A stretch of DNA of 64,000 bases from Sphingobacterium sp. PCS056. Lineage in GTDB: Bacteria > Bacteroidota > Bacteroidia > Sphingobacteriales > Sphingobacteriaceae. The translations under genes were made by a program, and so were the position numbers. The stretch is from NCBI RefSeq assembly GCF_023273895.1, contig NZ_CP096883.1, positions 3,472,001 to 3,536,000 on the forward strand. The letters are read 5' to 3'. Of the stretch, positions 16,962-25,723 are shown piece by piece (within the stretch, counting starts at the first letter, position 1; every line of letters starts with the position of its first letter). The notes under the pieces were generated by a model, which was given only the letters and a program-made list of their open reading frames with translations, did no database searches and had not been told where the DNA came from.

Positions 16962-17177
16962 TTATGAGGTAGGTGGGATGACACCATTTGATGATTCTGT
17001 CGAATTGGAATCGCGATACTGGATCATGCTTGTATCGGGCATCATGGTATCTCGCTGCATAGTGGTATCCGTAGACATACTGTCCATATTATTTTCATTA
17101 TGATTTGTACTGTTTCCGCAGGCTGATGCTAAAATTATACTCATTATAGCACCAAATAAAAATTTCATTTTTTTCAT
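16962..17177 (-). CDS. Small Met/Ser/Thr-rich lipoprotein
   Basis: A 71-residue protein with signal peptide and lipobox LASAC (Cys20). The mature part is short, polar and rich in Met, Asp, Ser and Thr (MDSMSTDTTMQRDTMMPDTS), probably disordered; repeated Met-Asp could bind metal ions. It is downstream of the sigma factor gene on the same strand (102-bp gap) and upstream of a terminator. Its function is unknown. It might be co-transcribed with the sigma factor, but it is not an anti-sigma factor of any known type. Confidence 0.6.
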   Translation of the reverse strand: MKKMKFLFGAIMSIILASACGNSTNHNENNMDSMSTDTTMQRDTMMPDTSMIQYRDSNSTESSNGVIPPTS

Positions 17178-17279
17178 GATTGTCTAGTTTAGTTTAACGT
17201 TGTCAAGTGTTTTTATTTAGTTTAAGGTCGATTGGACATTATTGTTATATCTCTGACTGCCTTCTTCCATGATATCGTA

Positions 17280-17780
17280 TCAATTGATCTGATACATTTT
17301 TAATTTTTCCTTCAATGTTTTTCGGATCACATGGATCCGTGATTTAATGGTTCCTTCGGGAAGATCATAGACCTCAGCTATTTCCTGATATTTATAACCA
17401 TCCAGGTACATACGAAATATTTCGGCATTATCCTCAGATAAGCTTTCAAATGCTTTGTTGATATCATCATGGATCATCTTGTTTTCTGTTTGATTGATCG
17501 ATATACCATCGAAATAATCGGTATGAACATATTCATCGTAGATGGCGCTTTTTCGTTTTTCACGGCGGTATTGATTGATGTAGATATTTTTCATAATCAC
17601 ATATAGCCAGGTCATCAATTTTGGATCATGGATAAAATTATGAATGGATTTTAATGCTCGAATGAAGGTTTCCTGCACCAGATCCTCTTTTTCATCATAA
17701 TCGGATGTAAATTGACTGGCGAACTGGTTGAGTTGTTGTCTTTTTTCCGTGAACAAGACATTTAGATCTGCATTTTCCAT
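17280..17780 (-). CDS. ECF-family RNA polymerase sigma factor
   Basis: A 166-residue sigma-70 family protein with only regions 2 and 4. Region 2 (about 10-85) contains EDLVQETFIRALKS and MTWLYVIMKNIYINQYRREKR; region 4 (about 108-160) contains LSEDNAEIFRMYLDGYKYQEIAEVYDLPEGTIKSRIHVIRKTL. The leader has a Shine-Dalgarno, TTAGGAGATTTT before ATG, unusual here and shared with the alcohol dehydrogenase gene. No anti-sigma gene adjoins. Its own upstream region carries the promoter motif found before the surrounding stress genes, so it is the natural candidate to read that motif and may be autoregulated. Confidence 0.88.
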   Translation of the reverse strand: MENADLNVLFTEKRQQLNQFASQFTSDYDEKEDLVQETFIRALKSIHNFIHDPKLMTWLYVIMKNIYINQYRREKRKSAIYDEYVHTDYFDGISINQTENKMIHDDINKAFESLSEDNAEIFRMYLDGYKYQEIAEVYDLPEGTIKSRIHVIRKTLKEKLKMYQIN

Positions 17781-17835
17781 AAAATCTCCTAATTAACATA
17801 TTAACTTAATCCATTTAACTTAATCGATACTAAAA

Positions 17836-17860
17836 TAACGTATAATATGCGCTAATAGTT
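17836..17860 (-). promoter_or_regulatory. ECF-type promoter candidate before the sigma gene
   Basis: On the reverse strand AACTATT begins at 17860 and GTTA occupies 17839-17836, position 22 from the first A. It is 56 nt before the sigma start codon and suggests autoregulation. Confidence 0.58.
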
Positions 17861-18132
17861 TAATCCAGATCTTGCTGTGCGAAAAAGAAGATAGCAATGG
17901 GTATAAAGTACTGTTATGTATTCTGCTTTAAAAAAGTGTATCATTTCCATTACAAAGGGGTTTTTGAGCAATATGATTTCTTTAAGAGTACTTAAAGTAG
18001 TAGACGCAAACAGGTGTTTATTTTTTTGAAATGGGCATTTACCACATACTTGGTATAACACATAAAATCAATATTTTATGTATGAAAACACCTATTGGCT
18101 ATGTGTGAAGTACCCTAATCATATTTTTATTG

Positions 18133-18157
18133 AACGATTGTGGGTAGAGATTGATTC
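18133..18157 (+). promoter_or_regulatory. ECF-type promoter candidate before the DUF4142 unit
   Basis: AACGATT at 18133-18139 and ATTC at 18154-18157 (GTTC in the better sites), position 22. It lies 49 nt before the start of the small membrane protein gene. Confidence 0.5.
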
Positions 18158-18206
18158 TTGAAGTATAACATATGAAATAATATCACTCACTTAAAAAAAA
18201 ACCAAG

Positions 18207-18464
18207 ATGGAAAATTTAGAAAACAAAAATCCTACAGAAGGGGAAACAACGAAAAAGATCGAAGATAAAACTGCTCAAATACCTTCTAAAGTGTATTTAT
18301 GTGCGGCCATCACGGCTATGGTTGGTGCAGCAGCATTAAAATGTGTGGGTCATAAGCATACCGCACTATTTGTTGGACAGTGGGTCGCGCCATTTTTACT
18401 ATTCGGTATTTATAATAAAATCGTAAAAACACAGGGCCACGATCAGCAAGACCATCAATCTTAA
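18207..18464 (+). CDS. Small membrane protein
   Basis: An 85-residue protein that I do not recognise. The first 28 residues are polar (ENKNPTEGETTKKIEDKT). They are followed by two hydrophobic segments, VYLCAAITAMVGAAALKCVG and ALFVGQWVAPFLLFGIYNKIV, with a His-rich turn (CVGHKHTA) between, and a polar His/Gln tail. Similar small two-helix proteins occur in stress clusters of Sphingobacteriaceae. It is in one unit with the DUF4142 gene 55 bp downstream. Confidence 0.6.
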   Translation: MENLENKNPTEGETTKKIEDKTAQIPSKVYLCAAITAMVGAAALKCVGHKHTALFVGQWVAPFLLFGIYNKIVKTQGHDQQDHQS

Positions 18465-18519
18465 AAAAAAATTATTCTAAAGAAGAAAAAGAGCAAGACT
18501 ACTTTTAAATTTTAACATT

Positions 18520-19074
18520 ATGATCAGAAATTTGAAACTATGCGGCATATTTCTAGGAATTATTGCCCTTCTCGCTTTTAAACAGCAAAATGCAGAACAG
18601 GAATTTATCACTAAAGCGTATATGTCCAATCAGTATGAAATTGCTGTTGCCAAGCTCGCCAGTGAAAAATCAAAAAATGATGCGGTAAAGACCTATGCCA
18701 GTATGTTGATTGATGATCATCAAAAACAAATTGGTGACCTTCAAAAAATGGCTGCTACACAGGGCATAACCTTGGTGGACGGACTGGATGCCGACCATCA
18801 AAAGGAATGGGACAAGGTAAATGGTGCGGATAGTACCAGCTTTGATCGCACGTTTAAAGACGATGCTGTCGCTTCACATCAAAAAGCCATTGCGCTATTT
18901 GAAGATGCTGCTAAAAATGAAAACATCAAAAACGCCGAACTTAAAAATTGGATCATTGGTACTTTACCAGGACTTAAAGCACATCTGGACCAAGCTCGTG
19001 TACTTGTTGCAGATGACATGACCGAAACTGCCGTTAGTATCCCACCTCATACACTGGGCAGCGTAAACAAGTAA
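18520..19074 (+). CDS. DUF4142 domain protein, exported
   Basis: A 184-residue protein with an N-terminal signal or anchor (LCGIFLGIIALLAF). The DUF4142 domain fills residues about 25-165: EFITKAYMSNQYEIAVAKLASEKSKN, VKTYASMLIDDHQKQIGDL, and AVASHQKAIALFEDAAKNENIKNAELKNWI, a helical bundle with the SHQKAI and DDHQK motifs typical of the family, which has a ferritin-like fold. Members are periplasmic and often stress-induced. No terminator or promoter separates it from the preceding small membrane protein. Confidence 0.85.
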   Translation: MIRNLKLCGIFLGIIALLAFKQQNAEQEFITKAYMSNQYEIAVAKLASEKSKNDAVKTYASMLIDDHQKQIGDLQKMAATQGITLVDGLDADHQKEWDKVNGADSTSFDRTFKDDAVASHQKAIALFEDAAKNENIKNAELKNWIIGTLPGLKAHLDQARVLVADDMTETAVSIPPHTLGSVNK

Positions 19075-19118
19075 GAACATAATAAATATTTGAAGTCATG
19101 AACTTCATAATATGAGAG

Positions 19119-19171
19119 ATCACGTTAAGTTAGATATCATAAATTGTATGCTAACTTAACGTGATTTTTTT
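19119..19171 (+). terminator. Intrinsic terminator
   Basis: ATCACGTTAAGTTAG (19119-19133) pairs exactly with CTAACTTAACGTGAT (19151-19165), followed by a run of T. Confidence 0.88.
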
Positions 19172-19261
19172 ACATATGACCTGATCGGTCAGATTGTTAA
19201 CATCCGCGACATGATCCCTTTCATCTCATCATCAGGAGCTGCATCATGTTGATCGCTTCGG

Positions 19262-19552
19262 CTAATTCAATGGGTCGATCGGGTCTATTAAATCATCTCG
19301 ATCCCGACCGTGAGTTTCATCACGTGAATATTCCTCCAGGTCGCTTTCTTGATGTTCCTGATGACGTTCTGGTTTAGCATTTGGATCTTCTAACTCAGGA
19401 TCTGGATGGGTAAGAGTGCTATCATCATCTTCGTCCGTGTCATTGTGGGAGGATCGGTTTGGATCTTGGTTATCGGATTGATCTGGATTGACCATCATTG
19501 CTGCCACGATAAGACCTAGTCTTTTGTCGGCGGTTTCTGCATGTAAGTTCAT
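19262..19552 (-). CDS. Acidic low-complexity protein
   Basis: A 96-residue protein, highly rich in Asp, Glu, His, Asn and Pro (for example TDEDDDSTLTHPDPELEDPN and RDETHGRDRDDLIDPIDPLN). It is predicted disordered, with no signal peptide. The N-terminus MNLHAETADKRLGLIVAAMM is the only hydrophobic part. Comparable acidic, hydrophilic small proteins occur among general-stress genes and may protect proteins or bind ions; this is inference. Its upstream region carries the ECF-type motif, which supports its being a real gene of the same regulon. Confidence 0.55.
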   Translation of the reverse strand: MNLHAETADKRLGLIVAAMMVNPDQSDNQDPNRSSHNDTDEDDDSTLTHPDPELEDPNAKPERHQEHQESDLEEYSRDETHGRDRDDLIDPIDPLN

Positions 19553-19587
19553 CGTTTTTATTTTTAAGGGTCTAATTTATTTTATAA

Positions 19588-19612
19588 GAACAGCTCCGCA
19601 CAACAAATAGTT
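19588..19612 (-). promoter_or_regulatory. ECF-type promoter candidate before the acidic protein gene
   Basis: Reverse strand: AACTATT starts at 19612 and GTTC occupies 19591-19588, position 22. It is 36 nt before the start codon. Confidence 0.58.
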
Positions 19613-19863
19613 GAGCCGTAAAATACCCGAAAAAAGGAACAAGTACGCAACGACTCCCTTCATTGGCTTATTTGAGAATAAAATATTGGTGCAACAAGAT
19701 ATCGGTCATAAAAGGGGAAAGGATCGTGTATAAAACGAACAATGATTCAATATGAGTATTTATTGTCCGTATAGGGAAACTAATCAATTCAGTGTAGATA
19801 AGATGTTTTATAGGCTAGTTGTGGGTATGCGATGGTGGCTTAGTATAATGTATGATGAGATCT

Positions 19864-21747
19864 TCAGCGTTGACTTTCAGGGGTCACATCCAAGAAAAAG
19901 TAAAAGGTTGTACCCACTCCTTTTTTACTTTCTAATTCAATGGTAGACTGATGGTAACGAAGTATCTCCGATACAATATACAGTCCGATACCGAATCCCG
20001 AAATATGATTAGTTTGCTCGCTATCTACTCGATAAAACCGGTTAAATAATTTTTTTTGATCTGCCAAATCGATCCCAATGCCTTCATCTTGAACATATAA
20101 TTTAATTTTTTCACCAAACTTCTCACATCCTAATGTAATGGTTCCGCCATCAGGTGAATATTTGATGGCATTAGAAAGGAGATTCATCAATACTTGCCCC
20201 ATCTTGTCCCGATCAGCCATAATGGTGATATTGCTGTCGCATGCAAATGTAATATGATGTTTGTTGATCAAGAGTTCTGCTTCGTTTTTAATTTCCTCAA
20301 ATAAACTGAGGAGCGAGATAGGTTCTATATTTACCTGCAATTTTCCTTCTTCGATTCTGGCTAGACTCAGAAAATCCCGGATCAGAGAATTCATTTTCTT
20401 AGCTTGATTTTCAATTTTTGCAGTCATCTGCAAGCCAAGATCATCGTTGCTGTCATTAAATTTTTGCTTCAGTACTTGGGTAAATAATAGTACGGAGGTC
20501 AACGGTGTTTTTAGTTCATGACTGACCATGGAAATAAAATCATTTTTCCGTCTCTCCTCGAGCTTTTTATCCGTGATGTCGCGGGCAATTTTTGAGATAC
20601 CAAAAATTTTTCCTTGATCATCACTTATGGGAGATATGGTCAAGGAAACATCCAGTAGTTTACCGGATTTAGTTCTGCGTTTAGTTTCAAAATGTTTCAG
20701 AGACTCACCAGTTCGCAACCGCTGTAAAAGATCATTTTCCTGATCTTTAAGGTTCTCTGGCACTAATTTTTCAGTCGAATGGCCGATCATTTCAGCAGCA
20801 CTATAGCCAAATACCTCTTGGGCTGCATGGTTCCAACTCGTGATGGTCCCATCCAGTGATTTTCCAATAATAGCATCGTTAGAGCAGTTGACAATAGCAA
20901 CCAATTCTGCATTCGTCGTTTCAGCGACTTTAAGATCGGTAATATCGAGGATGGATCCAATAATCCGGTGCAATCCTTGATCGGTATCAAAGTGTATTAA
21001 ACCTTGCACCTTTATCCAGCAGGTATTGTTGACCGTTGATTTGTTGGTTTGGCAGATGAAGTCAAAAGACCTATCCGAAATATGATGTTGTAATCTTTCG
21101 ATTTTAAGGCTCACTTCGCCCCGGTCATCGGGATGAACAAGCGCAAGAATATGATCGGGGTATAAAATATCATCCTCCAGCTCCAATATCTTTTTCGTTT
21201 CCGTAGATAAATATATTTTTCCTTCTTCCAGCACCCAGTCCCAAGTTCCTAATGCGGTTGCTTCGATGGCTAATCTCAGCCTTTCTTCGCTTTTCTTAAG
21301 CAAATGCATGAGATGATTTCGCCGTTCTTCCTCTCTCACTAATGCAGTAATATCTTTTGTAAAACATCGGGAATGTATAAATTCGCCATCTTTAAAAAGT
21401 CCATTTGAACTGATCACCACATACTTCAACGTTCCATCTTTGCATATTAATGTGGCGGGATAGTCTCTCAATGTTTCATGATCTAAAAGGCGCTTAAAGA
21501 GCTCATGAATAATCGTTGGATCTTGATGAAAATCGGTAATCGGCTTCCCCAAGTATTCATCTCTATCGTAACCTAACAAATCCAGTTCTGCTTGATTTGC
21601 CCATATGATAATACCATCCGCATTGACCCAGTGAAGGGGTACTGCTCCATGCTCTATAAAATCTGTGAGTTGTGCTACTCGATCTTTAAGCTCCTCATTT
21701 TCCTTTTCTAGAGTTGCTATACTTCCAGGTGTTTGATTAGGTTCCAT
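19864..21747 (-). CDS. Multi-PAS sensor histidine kinase
   Basis: A 627-residue cytoplasmic kinase without membrane helices. A coiled-coil start (ATLEKENEELKDRVAQL) leads into PAS 1 (about 30-140, ending in CFTKDITALV), PAS 2 (about 150-275, GTWDWVLEEGKIYLS to GSILDITDLK) and PAS 3 (about 280-400, IVNCSNDAIIGKSLDGTITS to KIARDITDKK). HisKA follows (FISMVSHELKTPLTS) and an HATPase with LLSNAIKYSPDGG and ISGFGIGLYIVSEIL. Soluble PAS kinases sense internal redox, light or ligand state. No response regulator is adjacent, so it is an orphan within the stress island. No ECF-type motif was found upstream. Confidence 0.9.
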   Translation of the reverse strand: MEPNQTPGSIATLEKENEELKDRVAQLTDFIEHGAVPLHWVNADGIIIWANQAELDLLGYDRDEYLGKPITDFHQDPTIIHELFKRLLDHETLRDYPATLICKDGTLKYVVISSNGLFKDGEFIHSRCFTKDITALVREEERRNHLMHLLKKSEERLRLAIEATALGTWDWVLEEGKIYLSTETKKILELEDDILYPDHILALVHPDDRGEVSLKIERLQHHISDRSFDFICQTNKSTVNNTCWIKVQGLIHFDTDQGLHRIIGSILDITDLKVAETTNAELVAIVNCSNDAIIGKSLDGTITSWNHAAQEVFGYSAAEMIGHSTEKLVPENLKDQENDLLQRLRTGESLKHFETKRRTKSGKLLDVSLTISPISDDQGKIFGISKIARDITDKKLEERRKNDFISMVSHELKTPLTSVLLFTQVLKQKFNDSNDDLGLQMTAKIENQAKKMNSLIRDFLSLARIEEGKLQVNIEPISLLSLFEEIKNEAELLINKHHITFACDSNITIMADRDKMGQVLMNLLSNAIKYSPDGGTITLGCEKFGEKIKLYVQDEGIGIDLADQKKLFNRFYRVDSEQTNHISGFGIGLYIVSEILRYHQSTIELESKKGVGTTFYFFLDVTPESQR

Positions 21748-22071
21748 GCTGATAAATACTATTTTATTAAAATGAATAGGATAATCACTAATAGTAAAAA
21801 TACTATAAATATTATATTTAACGAATAATTTTTTATTAAATTATTCAATCAGAATGCAATCTGTGGATCAATTACAATCGTTACTCATTATCTCTGTAGA
21901 TCGTCGTATCGTTTTTTTAAGGTATTTCGAATTTGCTGGATAGGCACATTAATACGCAAAAAATACTTATTTGAAGGTAGTTACTAGCAAGTATTTAGGT
22001 CACTATGTCGGGTATTTACAACTCCTATTAACTATTAATACTGGAATAGTATGCTGCTGCAGAAAAAATTA

Positions 22072-22095
22072 AACGATTCTACCTCGGAATTGTTC
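22072..22095 (+). promoter_or_regulatory. ECF-type promoter candidate before the alcohol dehydrogenase
   Basis: AACGATT at 22072-22078 and GTTC at 22092-22095; here the G is position 21. It lies 54 nt before the start codon. Confidence 0.55.
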
Positions 22096-22133
22096 ACCTT
22101 AACAAATACTTAACTGTCTATTTATTAAATTAG

Positions 22134-22140
22134 AAAGGAG
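22134..22140 (+). promoter_or_regulatory. Ribosome binding site
   Basis: AAAGGAG lies 8 nt before the ATG of the dehydrogenase gene. Strong Shine-Dalgarno sites are rare in Bacteroidota; a like one (AGGAGATTTT) precedes the sigma gene. Confidence 0.65.
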
Positions 22141-22148
22141 ATTTTTTT

Positions 22149-23297
22149 ATGCAAGCAATGAATTACAGAGGGCCTAAGCGGGTTCGGATAGCCGAAAAAC
22201 CGATGCCAGAAATACTTCATCCCGACGATGCCATTATACGGGTCACCAGAGCCTGTATTTGCGGTTCAGATCTCCATCTGTATCACGGCATGGTTCCAGA
22301 TACTCGCGTGGGAAGCACTTTTGGACATGAGTTTATCGGTGTGGTGGAAGAAGTTGGTCCGACGGTACAAAAACTTAAAGTTGGGGATCAGGTGCTAGTA
22401 CCCTTTAATATAGCCTGTGGACAATGCGCATTTTGTAAACAAGGGCTATATGGCAATTGTCACGAATCAAATTCTATGGCAACGGCTGTTGGTGGAATAT
22501 TTGGCTATTCGCATACTGCAGGTGGCTTCGATGGTGGACAGGCGGAATATGTGCGCGTTCCTTATGCCGATGTTGGTCCAACCGTCATTCCCGAAGGTAT
22601 GGATTTAGATGATGCCTTGCTATTAACGGATGTAGTCCCGACAGGTTATCAAGCTGCTGAGATGGGTGGTATTAAAAAAGGAGATACTGTCGTGGTGTTT
22701 GGTGCAGGACCGATCGGTATCATGGCGGCTAAATGTGCATGGCTCTTTGGAGCAGGACGTGTCATTGTGATTGATCATCTCGAGTATAGATTGGATTTTG
22801 TTCGTCAGTATGCTCAATGTGAAGCCTATAATTTCAAATCTCTGGTAGATCCAGTGCTTTTTATTAAAAAGACAACGGATTGGTTCGGTGCTGATGTATG
22901 TATCGATGCCGTTGGGTCAGATGCTTGTGGAAGCATGCTCCATACCATTACTGGTAAAAAGCTCATGTTGCAAGCAGGTGCAGCAACGGCACTACATTGG
23001 GCAGTCAATGCTGTTAAAAAAGGAGGCATTGTCTCCGTAGTAGGTGTATACGGCCCGACAGATAATCTGGTTCCCATAGGAAATGTGGTCAATAAAGGAT
23101 TGACCATTCGTGCTAATCAGGCGTCAGTCAAACGGTTGTTGCCGCGATTGATTGAACATATTAAGTCGGGGGTTTTAGATCCAAAAGGCATCATTACCCA
23201 CCGCATTCCTTTATCGGAGGTCGCGGATGCGTATCATATTTTTTCTTCAAAACTTGACGGTTGCATCAAACCCGTAATTATTCCAGGAAAAGGATAA
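22149..23297 (+). CDS. Zinc-dependent alcohol dehydrogenase (formaldehyde dehydrogenase-like)
   Basis: A 382-residue medium-chain dehydrogenase. The catalytic zinc site is visible: Cys in RACICGSDLHLYHG, His-Glu in TFGHEFIGVVEEVG. The structural zinc site is CGQCAFCKQGLYGNC, with four cysteines. The nucleotide fold has VVVFGAGPIGIMAAKCAW and a VIDHLEYR acidic end, favouring NAD. The overall length and VGGIFGYSHTAGGFDGGQAEYVRVP block match the glutathione-independent formaldehyde-dehydrogenase-like subgroup, which oxidises small alcohols or aldehydes. It is followed after 16 bp by a protein of unknown function in the same unit. Confidence 0.88.
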   Translation: MQAMNYRGPKRVRIAEKPMPEILHPDDAIIRVTRACICGSDLHLYHGMVPDTRVGSTFGHEFIGVVEEVGPTVQKLKVGDQVLVPFNIACGQCAFCKQGLYGNCHESNSMATAVGGIFGYSHTAGGFDGGQAEYVRVPYADVGPTVIPEGMDLDDALLLTDVVPTGYQAAEMGGIKKGDTVVVFGAGPIGIMAAKCAWLFGAGRVIVIDHLEYRLDFVRQYAQCEAYNFKSLVDPVLFIKKTTDWFGADVCIDAVGSDACGSMLHTITGKKLMLQAGAATALHWAVNAVKKGGIVSVVGVYGPTDNLVPIGNVVNKGLTIRANQASVKRLLPRLIEHIKSGVLDPKGIITHRIPLSEVADAYHIFSSKLDGCIKPVIIPGKG

Positions 23298-23313
23298 CAT
23301 AAATTGAATTATT

Positions 23314-23811
23314 ATGAAACAAGAGCAAGAACATTTTAAAAACATACCGGGCTGGGGCATTGATGCAGATGCGGACAATGAACCCACATATCCGATGAAA
23401 AATTATACGGGAGACGATCATCAGCGAAGCAATTGGGATCGTCCAGCCCTACAGAAGCCAAGTGTGGAAGTATTACATTCCAATGAAAGGCCAACTTACT
23501 CTGCCGTAATAGGGGAGACAGTACCGCCAACTAGACTCAGTGGGATGGTCAGAAGATATGCTTTTCAATTTAGTGAATCTAGTTATGGTCATTGGTTACC
23601 TTTACTATTGGCCGATAGGATAAACGTAGTGGAGGGTATAGCGGATGATCTAGCAAAAGGAAAGATTCCCAATATATTCGTGGAGAGAGGCTGGAATGCA
23701 GAGTGGAAATACAATCGACCGGTGCTCATACAGAAAATGGTTATGGCCGCAGCTACCCTTGGAGCTGTAGTGGCTCTTTATCAACTGAAAAAGCGGATCA
23801 AAACAAAATAA
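23314..23811 (+). CDS. Hypothetical protein with C-terminal membrane segment
   Basis: A 165-residue protein that I do not recognise. The first 70 residues are polar (GIDADADNEPTYPMKNYTGDDHQ). A conserved-looking middle follows (TVPPTRLSGMVRRYAFQFSE; HWLPLLLADRINVVEGIADDL), and one C-terminal hydrophobic segment, VMAAATLGAVVALYQL, ends in a basic tail KKRIKTK, suggesting a tail anchor. It is co-transcribed with the alcohol dehydrogenase and closed by a terminator. Confidence 0.62.
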   Translation: MKQEQEHFKNIPGWGIDADADNEPTYPMKNYTGDDHQRSNWDRPALQKPSVEVLHSNERPTYSAVIGETVPPTRLSGMVRRYAFQFSESSYGHWLPLLLADRINVVEGIADDLAKGKIPNIFVERGWNAEWKYNRPVLIQKMVMAAATLGAVVALYQLKKRIKTK

Positions 23812-23823
23812 TGTAATAAGGCT

Positions 23824-23857
23824 GAGCCATCATATAATTGATGGCTTTGCCATTTTC
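23824..23857 (+). terminator. Weak intrinsic terminator
   Basis: AGCCATCA (23825-23832) pairs with TGATGGCT (23839-23846), followed by TTGCCATTTT. Confidence 0.5.
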
Positions 23858-23969
23858 CAATTCATTAGAATATGGAATAATATTGCTTGATATCCTCCGT
23901 TAGCCTGTTAATAAATATCACTCTATCTACAGTCAATGCCTTAAACGTATTGACATACAATCATTTAAT

Positions 23970-24913
23970 TCTTATCTGTTGCACGATTACTTGTTTTAAA
24001 ACAAGACTATATCGGACTCTCTTTGGAAGATATTAATGAAAATTTTAGATATCCCAATATTATCAGTATAGTGATTTCTACAGGTAAAATGCTGGAAAAA
24101 GAAGGTCAGACTACGGACATGCGCTGGTATCTGATGAATATTCTGCCCTATATCACGCGAAAGGATAGTAAAACAAATGGTGTCATTATTACATTTGTTG
24201 ATATAACGGCTCGGATCAAAGATTTGAAAGAGCAGGAAAAACTGATTATGGAACATGAATTACTGTTGGATCAGATCGCTCATGATATTAAAAGTCCATT
24301 AGCAGGTCTTTATCTAACCTGTGATCTGCTCAAAATATTGCCAGAAAATAAATCATCAAAGTTTAAGCTGATGATCGAAAATCTGGAGAGGGGACTGGTC
24401 AATATCAAAAAGGTCATTTACGATTTAACAGAAAGTCGCTGGGGAAAACAAAAATATCAGGCGGCTGAAGAACTATTGGATCTACCCCATATCTTGGAAG
24501 ACGTCAGACTGGCACTAGCTCCGCAGATCATCGCTTAAAATGCCAACATTTCTCAAAATATTGAAGTATCCGAGATCAAATTTGTGCGACGGAAGCTTCG
24601 TAGTGTGTTGTACAATATTCTCAGCAACGCGATCAAATATACACCGGCAGACCGCGAACCTGACATAAAAATTCACGCTTACCAAGAAGATGCCTTCATG
24701 GTTATCCGTATTAAGGACAATGGTATCGGTATGGCTGAAAAAGATATAGCCACTATTTTTGACAAATTCAAAAGAGCGACCTCATTGGCAGATGGCTCCG
24801 GAGTGGGATTATATTTAGTTAACAGTATTGTGAAAAATGCGAAAGGTAAAATTCTGGTAAAAAGTAAGCTTGGTCACGGATCCGAATTTATAGTATATTT
24901 AGTCTCCAATTAA
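23970..24913 (+). pseudogene. Histidine kinase remnant with truncated start and internal stop
   Basis: An open frame begins after a TAA at 23966-23968 without a start codon and immediately shows a PAS_10-like end (DYIGLSLEDINENF, LPYITRKDSKTNGVIITFVDIT), as seen in CheB/CheR-fused kinases. A HisKA-like helix follows (LLLDQIAHDIKSPLAGLYL). An in-frame TAA at 24536-24538 interrupts the gene, and the same frame resumes with the ATPase domain (LYNILSNAIKYTPAD, IKDNGIGM, GSGVGLYLVNSIV) to 24913. The N-terminal receptor and CheB/CheR parts are missing. Either one nonsense change killed an already truncated gene or two fragments are made; decay is simpler. Confidence 0.8.
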
Positions 24914-25723
24914 GATGCATCAAGCTATTTTATAGGAGGTCTTTATTTTGATAATTGCATTTATTCTGTCATCCTATTTTGTGACGTATTACCTTAGATG
25001 ATTTGTATAAAAATTGAGTAATAATTTTTTTATCAAAGTCCTAAGAGGGGATCTTAGGACTTGATCGTTAATCTGTAGTAATCTTTATGATAAGACTCCG
25101 TGAGAGAGCAGTATAAAAATAATAATTGTCTTTAAATTCTCAAAATAAAAATAAATTTTTTCCGGACTCCGCTTATGGGCTTCGTCTTAATATGTAATAG
25201 TATCAATTAATGATGAATATGTATGCTTTCCACATAGAAGTAAACACATTCCAGTCACTAAACTTTGCGAAGTTAACAGTGCTGTCGACCTATCATAACG
25301 CCGGATCTTTTGGGATTTCAATATTAAGGTAGAAAATCTCCCTTTTATTCTCCATGAGCAGGATAAAGTATACAACTTAACATACGATATCAGCATAACC
25401 TTGCTCACTCTATTCCTTTTACCGCCATTTTCGCCGTGCTTGTCAGATGCGGCATATCATGCTTACATCTAAGAGTAGCATTTCCTAATACAAATTTCAC
25501 ACTGTAAAGTCGCGTGCAACGTATAAATATGTTTTGATAGGTATTTATGCCCCTTATCGACAATTTATGAACGATTAGGATGAAGGGGTTGTTATCCTAG
25601 CGTAAATGTATCAGGTTAATAGCCCATGCGGCAGTAATCAACTCGATTGATTTAACAAGATCAGTTTAATAAACGTTTAAGTACTGTTAAAGTATTAAAA
25701 ACAGCAAATTCAACGGTTCAGCT
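24914..25723. other. 810-bp stretch without a convincing gene
   Basis: It holds a perfect hairpin, AAGTCCTAAG with CTTAGGACTT around 25037-25063, possibly the 3' end of the kinase remnant, and the ECF-type motif at 25570-25594. A reverse frame at 25187-25408 has no recognisable product. Confidence 0.55.
25570..25594 (+). promoter_or_regulatory. ECF-type promoter candidate before the FAD/Rieske gene
   Basis: AACGATT at 25570-25576 and GTTA at 25591-25594, position 22. It lies 130 nt before the start codon, so the transcript would have a long leader. The unit probably extends through DUF892 gene 2 and the catalase. Confidence 0.55.

Larger units (their letters stand above)
17781..18206. other. 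Divergent control region of sigma factor and DUF4142 unit
   Basis: A 426-bp gap holding two facing copies of the ECF-type motif, at 17836-17860 (reverse) and 18133-18157 (forward). A short palindrome, ACATAAAATCAATATTTTATGT, is centred near 18071. I see no convincing gene. Confidence 0.6.
21748..22148. other. Divergent intergenic region, kinase and alcohol dehydrogenase
   Basis: A 401-bp AT-rich gap. Apart from the promoter motif and ribosome binding site on the right side I see no gene or strong repeat. Confidence 0.55.

Noticed and set aside
17852..18061. Reverse open frame of 69 residues between sigma gene and DUF4142 unit
   Set aside because: It overlaps the proposed sigma promoter and has no recognisable protein pattern.
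22149..23811. Alcohol dehydrogenase as glutathione-dependent class III enzyme
   Set aside because: The sequence pattern and extension around GGIFGYSHTAGGFDGG fit the glutathione-independent subgroup better; substrate left open.
25187..25408. Reverse open frame of 73 residues
   Set aside because: No family resemblance, basic and cysteine-rich composition typical of chance frames, within a control region.
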